A DNA stretch of 44,422 nucleotides from Gracilaria domingensis (lineage: Eukaryota; Rhodophyta; Florideophyceae; Gracilariales; Gracilariaceae). Below are positions 1 through 12,262 of the stretch, piece after piece (the stretch's first letter is position 1; each line of letters starts with the position of its first letter). The DNA lies in NCBI GenBank assembly GCA_022539475.1, contig VCMS01000270.1:30001-74422 (forward strand), in the 5' to 3' direction. The notes below the pieces were generated by a model, which was not told the DNA's origin, did no database searches, and saw only the letters and a program-made list of their open reading frames with translations. A program made the translations under genes and the position numbers.

Positions 1-51
1 ATTTTAAGTATTTATTGATTTCTTAGTTCGAGTGTTAAACCAGTGAGAACT

Positions 52-1131
52 TTAAAGTTTAAGACATTTCTCATTTCCAATCAGCCATAGACCGTACTTT
101 TCAAATATCTTCTTCTTTTTATTTGACCCACACCAATTATTATGCCATAAGTAAATGCTTCTGTTACTGCACATGCTTCGAATGAAGTTATCTCCTCTCA
201 TGTGAATGCTCGTTTCATTCAAAATTGCTCCCCCATTTAGATATAGGTTAAATGGTAAAGTGACAATATTTAGGATCTTTGACCAACGACACGCTCTGGC
301 ATAGACTCCATCTTTTCTTAAATACTCCCAGTTTTCTCCTCTTTCACTTTTGCAGGCTTCAATTATGAACGCTTTTTGATCATTAATATTCTGGTTCTCC
401 TCTCTCGTTGCAAACCTGTATAAGCTTTGAAAGAAATCTATTACTTCTGGTTTCGATGCCGCGAAGTAAAATCCAGAATTGAGGTTCAGAGAGCCCTTTT
501 CTCTTCTGGCATCATTTTGAATTACTATTTGACCGTTTTCTAGGGCGTACTTTTCAACATGATTTACAACATCAGAACACCACAAGACATCCACATCAGA
601 AAAAACTACATTATAACCTGCCTTCAAAATTTCAAGCACGACGTTCAGCTTCAACTTTGAAACAAAGTTGAAAGATTCTGTGTTAAATCTGGATGCGTCT
701 GTTGAGCTATACTTGTTCAGACCAAGGAACGAAAATAAGACAGGAATTTCTCCGCTCTTTAGCTCTTCTACTACGTCTTCATCAAGAGCCGCCACTACAA
801 GCTCTCTATCACTTCTATTTTTCACACTGCACCACAAATTCTGAACAAAACTCACCTTGTTCTTCGTCGCTGCTGTTACTATAACTGTAGATCTAGTGAA
901 GTATGATGATGGCGCTGAAAAGATGCGTAGCGTATCTAGATCTCTGTCTTCTAGTCTGAGATTCATTCTATTTTTTCTTTGAACTTCATATCTAGTAGAA
1001 ATATCATGTAGTATCTTCTCGAGTTGAGTATTATGTGGGAAGCGTGCAACCATGAAGAAAAAGCCAAGAATAGCTGATAAATGTACAAGAAAACGCCTAC
1101 GTTTTCTAGTGAACCACAACATTATGCTCAT
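52..1131 (-). CDS. GT77-like type II membrane glycosyltransferase
   Basis: A 359-codon open frame without introns. The N-terminus is short and basic (WFTRKRRR) and is followed by a hydrophobic segment at about residues 15-30, the layout of a Golgi type II membrane protein. The catalytic part shows the nucleotide-diphospho-sugar transferase pattern: VVFSDVDVLW (DXD metal site, about residues 174-183), LNSGFYFAASKPEVIDFF, NDQKAF, NGGAI, and near the end LWHNNWCGS followed by KKKIFEKYGLW. This order is typical of family GT77 (plant RRA/XGD1-like arabinosyl- or xylosyltransferases). The family uses a nucleotide sugar to extend cell-wall glycans or glycoproteins in the Golgi; donor and acceptor cannot be read from the sequence. 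The start is the first ATG of the frame and gives a complete signal anchor. It is the only housekeeping-type gene in the window with no break. Confidence 0.85.
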   Translation of the reverse strand: MSIMLWFTRKRRRFLVHLSAILGFFFMVARFPHNTQLEKILHDISTRYEVQRKNRMNLRLEDRDLDTLRIFSAPSSYFTRSTVIVTAATKNKVSFVQNLWCSVKNRSDRELVVAALDEDVVEELKSGEIPVLFSFLGLNKYSSTDASRFNTESFNFVSKLKLNVVLEILKAGYNVVFSDVDVLWCSDVVNHVEKYALENGQIVIQNDARREKGSLNLNSGFYFAASKPEVIDFFQSLYRFATREENQNINDQKAFIIEACKSERGENWEYLRKDGVYARACRWSKILNIVTLPFNLYLNGGAILNETSIHMRGDNFIRSMCSNRSIYLWHNNWCGSNKKKKIFEKYGLWLIGNEKCLKL

Positions 1132-4100
1132 TCGTAAGCAGCTCGATGATGCCTAGAAGACCATGTATTTCAATTCGAATTTCCGAAGGAGAATTCAACT
1201 CTTTTTGCGAAATTCGACGAGACTTGCTCTCCTTTGATGCTACCTTCCAAAATCCATACACAGAAACTATGCGAAAAGTATACCCACTGTATCTTTACTT
1301 AAAACCAGTTCTCTATATGAAATATAGCTAAGTACAACATATCTGAAAACTCTATCAATCATGCTGTTTCAAAGTACTCATAACTTTAATCCGAGTTCAA
1401 AATTTAATTCAAGACTGCTATTTCAAGAATGTATTTACGGCCTGGCCAGCTGCGTCATAGAGTTGTACCCAGACTACATTATTCTTCTTGACGAATGGAA
1501 GATTTCAATGCATTGACTCCTAAAAGCAAATATTAGAATCAGAAATATAAAAGTGAAGAAGAGAACGTTTATTAACATCAAAAATATATAACAAAATAAG
1601 CGAAAGTTTATTTCCGGAAAAGCGTTCAGCTGTGCTATATTCTTTCAACATAGATGCTACATTTTTTGTTCTTCGGGATGACAAGGAACTGTTGTTGGTG
1701 ACTTTTGCGCCTGTTCCTCCTTGTTTTGCATCATAGATATTCTCAACTCAGTCAACTTCTGTCGCCGCCTCTTTATAGAGTCTATAATGGTCATATAATC
1801 AAATTTTATTGGTGCCAATCACGCCATGATTGCAAGAATAATCGGCAGAAATCACATTTTTCGCATTTCATCCTTGGATTATAGACAATTTTAATTTAAA
1901 AAATCTAATGTATACCAATGTGCTCCCACTGACCTCAGAAAGGAGAAGATATGTATGACGCTTGTCACTCAAAGCAAATGGTTCTAGTTACCACGAAAAA
2001 ATATCCGTAAAAAGTTTGAATTCGACCTTGACTAGCCGCTCCCATACTAAGCTCAAGATATTTGGTCCTTAATACTACCATATTCAGGATACTCCTCGTT
2101 GTAAGAGCGCGGTGGGCATTTCAGCTTGTAGTGAACTGGTACCCTTATTGTGCAAGTTATGAGCGCAATTCTCAAATGTTGATGAGATCAGATACAATCT
2201 ACATGATTGACGTGCGCACTGCAGTGGTGTATACGCGCCCATAGCTTTAGTTCTACTTACACAGTAAAGAGGGCGAGAAGATCAAGCGCCAAGCACCTCC
2301 TTGGATATTATCGACCCCCAAAGTGTGAGGTAGTTACCAGCAAAGGTCGCCGTTACGTCTATATCTAGCAAAAGCTAGTTAGCGCATCTCAATTGCTCTG
2401 CGTGCACGTCTACCATTCTCTTTCTGGAGTATTTTTCTTCTCGTTCACTAAAGTGTCTCCGTGTACGGCACAACATACAGACAACCCCTCTCCGCTCTAC
2501 CCTTTCTTCCTTCTCTCCGTTTTCCCTTTCCTTACTTCCCTTCTTCTCACGTTCTCTACCAATATGTCTCTGGTCTTTCACTAGTACTTCTACCTGTTTC
2601 TCTCGGGCTGAGCCTCCACGAGAGGTGGGCGCGTTTTGACCTACATTTCCACGTGGGTATCTTCTCTAGCTTCTTCCTAGTGCACCACACCACTGCAAAA
2701 GAAGTGGCCGAATAACGATAAATGATGCTAACTAAGGCAGAACACAGTGTTTAATGCATGTATACAAGAAATATGTTGACAATAACCGGCATTTTGTTAA
2801 GCCTCAGAAATGATTCAAATGATCTTTTCTGAGCGATAAAAGAATAAGACGAACTCCAGAAAAGAATCGTAAGTTGAGATGATAAGAAACTGGCGAAAAT
2901 CTTCTGTCATGCAAACAGCAGACTTGCGTCTGGTATGGCGTTTCGAACACCTAAATCCGTACGTTGAATATTTTGCTCACGCTCAATTTGTTATCTTCCC
3001 TCTCACCAATAGTCCTGCCTTCACGCCCATGTGCGACTCCGTTTGCAAACGCACCGCACTTTCATCTCCCTCAAGGTCCCTCAACAGACATTACACGATC
3101 GAGAGAAGTAGAAAGATGTCCGAAAGGTGTCCTACAGGTCTTGAGTCCGGACATCATCTAGATGTCATCGAGTCATCGAGGCATCAATCGGACATTTGTG
3201 AAGTCCGATGGACATTCTAGTAATATGATAGATTATATACGGAAAATCGTGACGTTGATATTCTCAGTATTTACACTGGTTGTTACAGCAGATATAACGA
3301 AGGATTTCAAGTAACTATGACAGAGATGAAGAATAAAGATAGATCCATGCGACAACACTTCACCTCGTACACCATCTGTCAATGTGCCGAAGACCACTCC
3401 GATCCGAAAATGCTTATGCGTTCAAGCACCATAAATATGGGCGACTTCTTTGCAGAAAAATAATTTACATAGTTCGATTTAGACTCTGTAGCCTACTCAC
3501 ACACTTTGCGTAGGCAAATGCCTACGCAACTGATTTCTAAGCAGTAGTAGCGTGCCAGATTCAAATTCGAAGCCATTCTAGATTTCGATTCAGATGGATG
3601 TAAAGTGCGTTTTGAATTGAGAAGCGCGAATATATTCACATCTATCTTTTTTCAATCACCTGTTGTCTGGGAGAACGAGTCAAGAATAATTTTCTTGGTT
3701 TACTCCGCGCGGTGAATTACGTGTAAAATTTATAACATGGAAGTGCCCCAGATGATAAACTACTTCCTGGCAAAATCGAAGTGGAGAACACTAAGTGACG
3801 TGCCCAATCTACCCTGAAATCTCGAACGAGTTCATGAAGTCGTTGACCATTAATTAGAAACATCCGAGTACACGCACGACCTTTTCACTGCGTATTGATT
3901 CGAGAACTGCTGGCAGAATATGCAAATCGGTTCCGCCACTTGTTCAAATAAACAATACGCTCAGCAGAAAAGGTCTGGTTCAATTCGAAAAGAAAAATTG
4001 CGCTGATACATACATTTCCGGTTCTTCGTACTCTTACTTTCTTCAAGAGGTCGAAATGGTCTCTAGTTTGAGGCCCGCAGAAATTGAATCCAAAGCTGAT

Positions 4101-4350
4101 GCATACGGTATTATATACTCTTGAACGTACGAAACACTCCTTAATTTCTTCATTCAGAAGTGAACGATAGTCGAAAATACCATTCACAATCGTAGTAATT
4201 AGCAATCCTTCAAGTAATGCATGCATTCCGAGTCAAAATATCATGATGCGGTCATACCATTCGGGCATGCCTCTGAAGCTCTGGGATTCTGCGATAAAGG
4301 TTGCTTGACAGCCTCTTCGTCTATTTATTTCCTCGCAGCTGCAGCATCAT
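1132..4350. other. Gene-poor stretch, no recognisable gene
   Basis: Only short open frames are present, none longer than about 113 codons and none with a motif I recognise. A C/T-rich part lies at about 2390-2600. A perfect inverted repeat lies at 3506-3529 (separate entry). The 113-codon minus-strand frame at 3885-4226 shows no family signature and I do not call it a gene. Confidence 0.5.
3506..3529. repeat. Perfect inverted repeat, 11-bp arms
   Basis: TTGCGTAGGCA and its exact reverse complement TGCCTACGCAA are separated by AA. It could be a transcript-end hairpin or a transposon-end relic. Nothing next to it decides between these. Confidence 0.7.
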
Positions 4351-6107
4351 TCAGTCCAGATTCATCCTCTCATTCGGGACTCTTTCCAACACTCCAATTC
4401 CTTCCAAGGATGCAGCGACTGGGAGGAACTCATCAGTTACCATTAATTTCCCGCTTCATGAGCTAGCATCACAGGTATTACATGTCTTCGGGAGCCGGTG
4501 ATAGACTGGGAATGCCCAGCTTGGTCTATCGTGTCAATTGCCAGCCCGACGCACACCGTAGTGGCTTTGAATTTCATCCTCTCATCAACAGTAAGTAATG
4601 TTCTTGGTCAGGCGGCGAGCGCCAAATAGTACAGGAGGAACTGATTCTTCCAAGGACGGTTACCTTCATTTCCCAACTTGAGAACACCACAGTAAGAATA
4701 CCACTTAACGCAGTTTTTCTCTAAAGGAAATTGTTATCCCCGTAGAATGGATTCATCGTCACCAGACTCTTCGCAGAGTGAAGAAATCATAGCGCAATTC
4801 ATACGAAAAACAGTGATGAACCTTTATTCTCGAAGTATTGGGAACGTTTTTGAAGAATGCCAGCAATTCTTGAGTTATTGGTTCCAGCTCCAATGAACCC
4901 AGCCGGATAATCGCCGACTGTGCAACTTGCTTGTCAGAATCATGAGTGAACTTTGACAACTTATCAGATAGCGTAACTTGGGGTCAAGGCTGCTCAACAA
5001 ACCTATTACGAGTGGAACGACTTTGCGAATCGCAGAATCTCCGTACTGCAGCAAATAACCAACACCACTATCTTCGCACCGAGTTCCTCTCAAGTGACTT
5101 TCATTACCAAACCGAACCTAGCTACAGCTTGCTCCGCGGAAGCAATACTAGCGTTTTCAGCATCGCTCAATGTCTTCAAGTCGGAGCTTCATTCTTGCGC
5201 TCCATTTGCGTTCGATTTCGACTCATTCTGGGCCCCATTCGTCGCATGTAACACAGCTTGGGCAGCCCTCTGATTTTTGCACTACTTTTTCCATTGGAGT
5301 ATGTAGCAACTTCATTCTTCTTCGTAGATGCATGTGTCTGACAAAACTAGAAAAACTTCTGCACCTTCGGAACGTCGCCTCACCCGCAATACACGCAAGC
5401 CTCAAACTTCATGGATCTAATTCAGCCAAAGAGAATTCTTTTCTTCCATTGCAGCGATGGTCTCGTTTATAACCCCTGCAGTCTCTTGCCTTCCAAGATA
5501 CAACAAACCCAAAGCTAGCGGCAGCAAAATTGGCAACAAAGGCTCCCTGGGCGACGTCAACAGTGTTCTTCCGTTCCGAGAACCCCTCCAGCAACGGGGT
5601 TGAAACGTCACTATCCAGCGTACCGACGAAGCACCGACCTGGAATGAGTGCAGTCAGAGCAACCGTGTCGAAGAACATATTATCAGTCAGGATAGGAAGC
5701 AGAAGATCGTTCACAGTCGCCTTCTGGGTTCTGTCATATGACAAATCCAGACCAGCACTTATTCCATCTCTTATCGATGCCTTATTGGAGTTCAGATGAT
5801 CCTGGATGATTGCGAGCGCTGGATCAATTTCATTCCAAACGTTTGCCGGCGTCGATGTACCCCTTAGTAGGGCCTCTGCTCGTCCAACGTCCCTCTCGAC
5901 GCGCATGAACTGGTCGATGTCACTGAGATTGATTGCGGCGTCCCACAACAAGATCATGTTCACTGAAGCAGGTACAGACATGACCCGTGCTTCCTGTTGC
6001 AAATGACCATTTTTTGTCATTGTGGGACACAAGCTTGTCAATGCCGAATCTCATGTTCCCAAGCTATTTCATGAGCGTCTGGGCAAGATTAGCTCGCGCA
6101 CAGTCAG
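4351..6107 (-). pseudogene. RPN1: RPN1 (PSMD2) 26S proteasome subunit, truncated pseudogene
   Basis: RPN1 is the base scaffold of the 26S proteasome lid-base particle and binds ubiquitin shuttles. Read on the minus strand, the pieces follow the RPN1 order across several frames: DKLVSHNDKKW; SVNMILLWDAAINLSDIDQF; NEIDPALAIIQDHLNSNKAS; LLLPILTDN; LALGLLYLGRQE; LLQYGDSAIRKVVPLVIGL; SKFTHDSDKQVAQSA. The C-terminal end continues with LTVDERMKFKATTV, then HVIPVMLAHEAG, VTDEFLPVAASLEGIGVLER, and a stop at 4351-4353. These are the PC-repeat toroid and C-terminal domain. Frame changes occur about every 200-300 bp and in-frame stops are present (one after TLMK near 6070). The N-terminal part of the protein, roughly the first 400 residues by family length, is missing, so the copy is 5'-truncated. 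It cannot make RPN1, and a functional copy must exist elsewhere. Confidence 0.85.
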
Positions 6108-7135
6108 AGAAGGAAGAGATCGGAGGGCAAACTTCCAGCAAGTGCGTTTCTCTACAAGAAAATATGCAATATTTGGAGTTCAAATGGACTGCGATAGTAC
6201 GTTTGGGACTGCTTCAAATTGGCGCGCTGTGGTGGGTAGTTTATTTCAATTTCTGAATGTCAATCTGAATGCAAGTTGAGGCGGTTGCGATCCAACTGCG
6301 TTCAGCTTGCAGTCATTGTGGCTTCCAGATGAACAGCTCTGATATGTTCATAGCGAAGGGTTATCAAGAAAAGAAGAGCGCTTTTCAATTGCACTAACTT
6401 TGTTCATTCAAGAATATATTTACTTTAGTGCAACTGGATGTAAATTTACATCCAGTTGCACTCCAACATTAGAAAGCTTAACACAGAATTATGACTTCTT
6501 CCAATCATCCATATGCACTCCACTCACCTTCTTCAACACCTTCATTTCTTTCACATTCAAATTGCATGCGTTTCCCATCTTTCTTGCTCCGGAACATGGG
6601 TTCCCTTCGACTGCACAGGCCCATTACCTCAACATTAATAGTGGTTTTCTCCAAGCCTATCCGACTGATCGTATGTAGTTGTGTGCCACAACTGTAGATA
6701 AATACCAGTAGTTCACTCAATCACTGAGGTCATTCTCGCTATGCGCTGTAGAGCTAGCTGCTTCTCCACATCATCACAAGCGATCTGATTACCCTCAGTG
6801 CTGTCACTGCCTTAAATTGCGCACATCCGTATGACCGACATCAATGACACCGGCGACATTTGCCCCCAGCTCGCTTCATTCTGCTCCGTTCCGCATCCTT
6901 ATTTGCTTCTAACTATTTGCTGATCATCCCTCTTTCTCAGTTCAAGCACATATATTACCCAAAACCCATCTACTGACATCCATGTACCCTTACTCAGCCT
7001 CATTTAACACATCCAGCATTCACCATTGTGAGAGCAAAATGGGCTTTAATCCGTTCTTCGAAACATATGAATGTGTTAATGATTAGCGCATACACGGAGC
7101 ACCTATATTATACGTCACATTGTTGCTCGCATTCC
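6108..7135. other. No gene seen; contains a 36-bp perfect palindrome
   Basis: Short open frames only (up to 92 codons), with no family motif. The lost N-terminus of RPN1 would be expected here but is not recognisable beyond about 6107. The only structured element is the palindrome at 6427-6462. Confidence 0.45.
6427..6462. repeat. 36-bp perfect palindrome without spacer
   Basis: AGTGCAACTGGATGTAAA is followed directly by its exact reverse complement, 18 bp per arm with no loop. Symmetry ends sharply on both sides. No gene is adjacent. Confidence 0.9.
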
Positions 7136-7477
7136 CTACAGAATTCGATTCCAGCCATCAGTGCATACAATAGACTCTTGCACTAAACTGTCGGAGCGCA
7201 GATTCTCGTCAATGAAGTAGGACGAATGACGACCACGGTTTGGGGTTGCATCAGATAAAACCATATGATCTACGACAGTGATCAATCTAGAAACGATGGA
7301 GAGATCTTCTACTGTCTTTGCAGTGAAGGCATCATTAGAAAGTCTTCTCTTATAGACCTGGTCTTTTGAATTCATTTCCAACGCTGACACCCAGTCAAAT
7401 AGTCCTACCATGTACTTCTGCTGCCAGTGATTCCAGTTGTGTGAGAGGTCCTGTTCCAGTTTGAACTCAATGAGCAT
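7136..7477 (-). other. Unrecognised 113-codon frame downstream of Tnp2 remnant
   Basis: This minus-strand frame lies downstream of the Tnp2 transposase pseudogene and in the same orientation. It contains QDLSHNWNHWQQKYMVGLF and is rich in charged and aromatic residues, so it may once have been coding, perhaps the C-terminal continuation of the transposase. No domain is recognised, and the interval 7480-7700 between them carries stops. It could also be a chance frame. Confidence 0.25.
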
Positions 7478-7702
7478 CAGAATACGCCTATGTTATACTT
7501 GAATGTGATCTTTCTCCACCATTTTGCAGGCTACATGCCAGTTCTGTCGTAATCGTGACGTTAAAGTGTCAACCGCTCCAAATGCTATTCTCGTACATGC
7601 CTGTTTCCATTTTCCATCATTCAAAAACTGCAATCGCGGGCGAAAAATAACTTCGGACACAGTTTCTAAAAGACTTATAGCTTGTGTACTAGTTAGTGTA
7701 TC

Positions 7703-10700
7703 TTACTGTCGTATGAGATAGTCCCTAAGCGTCGCCGAGAGAATATCATCAAGATCTGGGCATGTGTCGACGACATACTTGTGCGATAGTCCGCGATACT
7801 CGAAGTTTGAACCGCATTCCGCAACATCGTCCGCCTCTTCATCCTCCGTCGTGAGTGTGAAAAATTTCTTGTAACTTTCAACGAAGTTAGCATCATTGAG
7901 TAGAGATGGAGCATCAAGGTTTCGAGAGTTCATGCGACCCAATATCCATCCAATATATCTTTCCATTCAGTACTGAGAGTAATTCACAGGAGAATCGCAC
8001 TTAACTACGCATTCCGCAAGGTGCAGAAGCAGATGAATGGTGTACTTGTACATCTCGATACGATCAAGGTGTCCAATGAAGTAGTTTTGTTCGAAATGGC
8101 GATAGAACCGCTTTGAGAGAAGACTAAGCTTTCCATTTTCTGTGTTCGTTAGACTTGGGCACCAGCATATATCTACAATCTCCACAAAGTCTCTCCAACC
8201 TGAGTAATGTGGCTCCTTTAGATGATTTTCCAGCACTATCAAGCTGTATAAAAGAATGAACGCTTTGATTTCCGCCGATTTCCATTCCATAAAGCGTTTC
8301 AGCGCTCTAGGTCGGCATGAAACCTGGCTCGGTATTCCGCTACCAAACTTTACCAATTCATCATCGATTTGACGAAGAAATCGTTTTGAAATAGCATAAG
8401 GCTCACTCTGATCGTGTATCCACAAACGGATCATATCCTTTCCAATGTTGTAAAACATGTGCATAATGTCGATTAGAGATGATACGTATGGGATGATACT
8501 GGAAAGTTTAAAGAGAATACTGTCTCCACTAATTCCTGTTTCCGTTCGAATACAGGACCTTTCCAGCCCTGATATGTGCGCTATTTCGGCTATAGTGCTC
8601 CGAGACTGATGAGTTTTGCGAATCGGTAGGTAAGAAACATCAAAGACTTTTTGGCAGTCGTCTGAGGTTCTGAAGAAACTCGGAAAATAATAGTATCTCT
8701 TTGGAGTAGACCAGACTACTTTCATGAGGCAATATCGGCAGGGGAATTTTCCACTGTGACCTTTCATTACAGAACTCTTCTTGACAGCTGAAAGATCTCC
8801 TGTAAACCAGAGAAGATGTACTCTAACGTTCCGGACGGATCCCTCAAAGAAAGCAAATCTAGTACCATCTCCTTCGTTCTCCAGAGCCGTCAATTCCTCT
8901 ACTAGAGGACCCAGAAACGATTGGAGATCTTCCAGCTTGGTCGGACCAGGAATAAAAGTGAACGGTACCACATCTCTCATAAGGAACCGTTCACATGGAG
9001 CCAAGTTACAAATAATAGCAGCTATTGGCCACACTCTATGAGTTTGCTAACGAAACGCCTGAAATCCATCGGTTGAAGCTGCGAGAAATATGTCGTTCCT
9101 AATTCGTTCTATTCCCACATATCGCGTTGCGGTTCTTCGAAAAGATTAGGTATGACAGAAATCACTAGTTTCATTATTCTGATCATCAAGTATTGAATGA
9201 AAGTAGCTGAATAGTTTCTCGCATGAGGAGTTGTTTCTCAGCATTTGTTCCAATCTTCCCCGAAGTCTGATATCTTGGATATCTTCGGTGCGCTCTTATC
9301 AGTCAAATTCCTTAGCAAAACCAATTGTCATTGAATCATCATGCGGCGGGAAATGAAATTGATGCCTTTCAATCAAATGTAAGGGCACTTTCTAGGAATT
9401 TGATTTTTTCAAAAGTTCACACTCGTGAAAATGTCAGTGAAACAAAAACTTACTTATTTTTCAATGAGGTTGGTCGTATTACCTTACTACGCCCGTCATC
9501 TTCTCTGCAAGTCTACTGAAAACACTTTTACTTTTCTCTTAATGAGTTTTGCTTGGGATTAGGGCGTGGTTTGTCACATACTTGACATTTAAGTAATTCG
9601 ATGTGTAAAAGCTCATATAGCCAGGGCAGATTGGAGATGTCACCACATCTTCTGAGATGCCTGATTCTCGACAAATGCGAGAAACAAATGTCTTCCAGCA
9701 CTTGTAAGGCGCCTGGATGTTTCTCAGAATGTCGTCCATAACCACTTGGGTAATGTTATGTTTAAAGAATAAATCAACCCACTTCCTGTTCTCAGTTAAC
9801 CACAATTTGGAAACCGATCCATCAGTGAGGCAACTTGCTCCACCCTCACCGTAGATATTCTCTTCTGATGCCGATTCAGCCTTCGAGAGTTGTTGTTCCG
9901 AAATATTCATTTGGACATGTCAAAAATCGATAAGCGCACATTCGAAGCTCCCTAGAGCAGGCGAAACAGTTTGGTGGAGACCAGGCCGACCTTAGTTGCT
10001 CTGCGATTATAGTAGCGAATTATTTTCATACGTACAAGTAGGAAATGAAACTGGTATATGTTCGCCACTGTTGCAATGCGTGAATATTTTCTCTGCGTGT
10101 TCTTCCATGCTGCCCTTTTCCATCACATTCTGCTCAGATTCCTCCCCATCACGAAGAAGATTTTTTGCTTGATTTTCATCAGTGGCGTCAGCCGTAGGTA
10201 CGCCGCCATGATCTATCTGAGCGGTCTGAACTATATTGAAAACAGTATCCCCCGGGGGCAGATGGAACGAGGAGCTGTTTTCGATTCCCTGCTCTTCCAG
10301 AGGTTGAAGAGTATAGACGTCATTCATTGCAACATCGTTCGCCGTGTCACGTTTCGCTCTTGATGCGACATCTGTTCCGATCCTACGTCGATCTTCAGCT
10401 CTGGAAATTACTTCAGTTGCGTTCATCATCGATTGATCAACCATTGACTGGAAATGAGCACTAACTACCATGCTCTCCTTCGCAACAGGGCCCTTTGGTA
10501 GATCTGCACGAAGACCACGAGCTCGTAAGAAGTTATTTGCAATCTTTTTATGTCTTAACATAGTAGATCGGCTCACTGACTTGCCTCTCTGATAGCATGA
10601 ACAGCTGTACTCCGGCGGACATACGTATTTTGGATACATCTGCTCCAGTTGTTCTACCTCACCATCATAGAAGCATTTCGAATTTGGGAAAACTGAAAGG

Positions 10701-10837
10701 TTCTGGTCATGGTAGTGTTGACGAGTGGCTGCAAAGTCTAGGCTTTCGTTTGGGATCTTTCGGCGAACTAGAACCACTTTTTGGTTCAAATCCATTGCGA
10801 TGGCACAATTTCCATTCAGAACTTTGCTTTCATCCAA
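7703..10837 (-). pseudogene. Tnp2-like DD(D/E)E transposase, broken
   Basis: Tnp2-type transposases cut and paste CACTA-like DNA elements. Transcription runs from 10837 leftwards. The N-terminal piece (10007-10837) has a Cys cluster, CPPEYSCSC, followed by GKSVSRSTMLRHKK, and an acidic linker. The middle piece is 9539-9910. After it comes AASTDGFQAFR with an in-frame TAG just before QTHRVWPI, then the catalytic core (7967-9034): VHLLWFTGDLSAV (first Asp), KFPCRYC (zinc pair), SLIDIMHMFYNIGKDMIRLW (the D-x-MH motif). The core ends with SPVNYSQY, a TGA, and ERYIGWILG in the same frame (acidic residue of the third motif). At least two in-frame stops and further frame breaks between pieces mark it as dead. 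No terminal repeats were found around it by eye. Confidence 0.85.
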
Positions 10838-11129
10838 AGAGTGGACTCAAACAATTATGCTTCATTGCTTCAAGTATTCGTCATCAGCCCATCCTTTCCT
10901 CACTTTCGCTTTTCCCGATACAAATCTTGTACAGCTCCTAATTTTCACATTCTTCCTTTTTTCAACCATACGGAAGACCTACTAAGTCCCACAGATGCGA
11001 CTCAATTGCAGCGAGTTCCTCCCAAACGCCTTTGGGGCGATTTCTTCCTGAAAAAAGAGAAGAGATTACTCGGACGCGAAAGAATGACATCTCCACTATC
11101 AATAGAAGGCTTGATGACTCGGAACCGTG

Positions 11130-12262
11130 CTCATGACTAGCTCCGATTCCGAGCCCAATAAGAGGCAAAGACTTCGTGCGAGAACCAAATGTCTCTGCAT
11201 TGATGAGGGCGGTGATTGAGTATCACAACGCAATGCTACATCAGGGAAAGAGAAGTACATCCACTTTCCAGATGGCGCCACTGACAAGAAGTTGAACACG
11301 GATGCGAAGGATACGCTTGAGACAATAATGATTCAAAAACTTAGGCGGGAGTACGGCAAATTTTCGTGGGGGACTGCATCGAATACGTCGCATTTCTCAC
11401 AATGCGAAGCTGTCATCCGTGATGCGGCTGCATCAAGAGATTTCCTGGTGTTCCGACAAAGCCGTAACTTATGGTGCATTCGGTAACTGGCTGAGCAAAA
11501 CATGAAATCTAAACGATGACCCTCGCAGCCAACAGGTAGAGGTGGAGGGCGTCATCATAGTTTAGTGCGACACTCTTTAGCGCCTCTAAATGCAGACCAT
11601 GGAAGAGAAACAAACGTTCCATCTCGAGAAGGAGAAATGGTGATATCCAATGGGATAGAACCAGATCCTAATATCCCGCACTATGCGATACGCTCTGAGG
11701 ATAACCAATTCAAGGATGTAGAAGGCTTTTTTTCCAAGGTGAGACCCCGTTTGCTCAAGGAACAGCTCAGAATAGGACTTTGCCCCACAGAAGTTTTTCG
11801 AATCAGAGAGACGAATTTTGGTCTACACCAATTGAAGCAGACGTTCAACCTCCACGGAACTTGTTGCGCCTACGCATCAGACCTCCGATTGATTCGGTGC
11901 TTCCCATTCCCTTGAAACAACCATTAGATAATTCTAGACAAGCTGGAATACCTCTTGGTTCTCGTCGAAATGCATTTCGTAAAGACGTGGAGCGAGAAAT
12001 GATTCGTCAGGCACCAGATGACATCAGTACTACCATGATTGCACCTTGTGAAGGTTTCCGTGCTCAAGGTATTGTTAGGAATGGTGCTCATAGAGTTACC
12101 TCACGTCGCAGATCACGTCTATCTAGAACCATGTCCCGACGTGGAAACAATCGGGGAAGCATTCGAGCTCCAGTTCGAATTCCTCTGAGAGAAATAGAAT
12201 CAGGACGAGGAAGGGGAAGAAGTATGAAATCCCTGGCTGTTAGAGGTAGAAGAGGAGGTTGA
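11130..12262 (+). pseudogene. Unrecognised gene with Arg/Gly-rich tail, frame-broken
   Basis: One plus-strand frame reads EKYIHFPDGATDKKLNTDA, IMIQKLRREYGKFSWGTASN and, after stops at about 11486 and 11510-11560, continues as PDPNIPHYAIRSEDNQF and FFSKVRPRLLKEQLRIGL. A second frame (11780-12262) carries the tail, which ends GRGRGRSMKSLAVRGRRGG. An RG-rich C-terminus is usual in RNA-binding or RNA-processing proteins, so a nuclear RNA-related role is possible, but I do not recognise the family. The internal stops and frame change mean the copy is broken like its neighbours, unless small introns hide here. The whole body appears to be one gene rather than two. Confidence 0.45.

Noticed and set aside
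2375..2715. Overlapping frames in the C/T-rich stretch
   Set aside because: Both strands are open because of skewed composition; the translations are repetitive and lack motifs.
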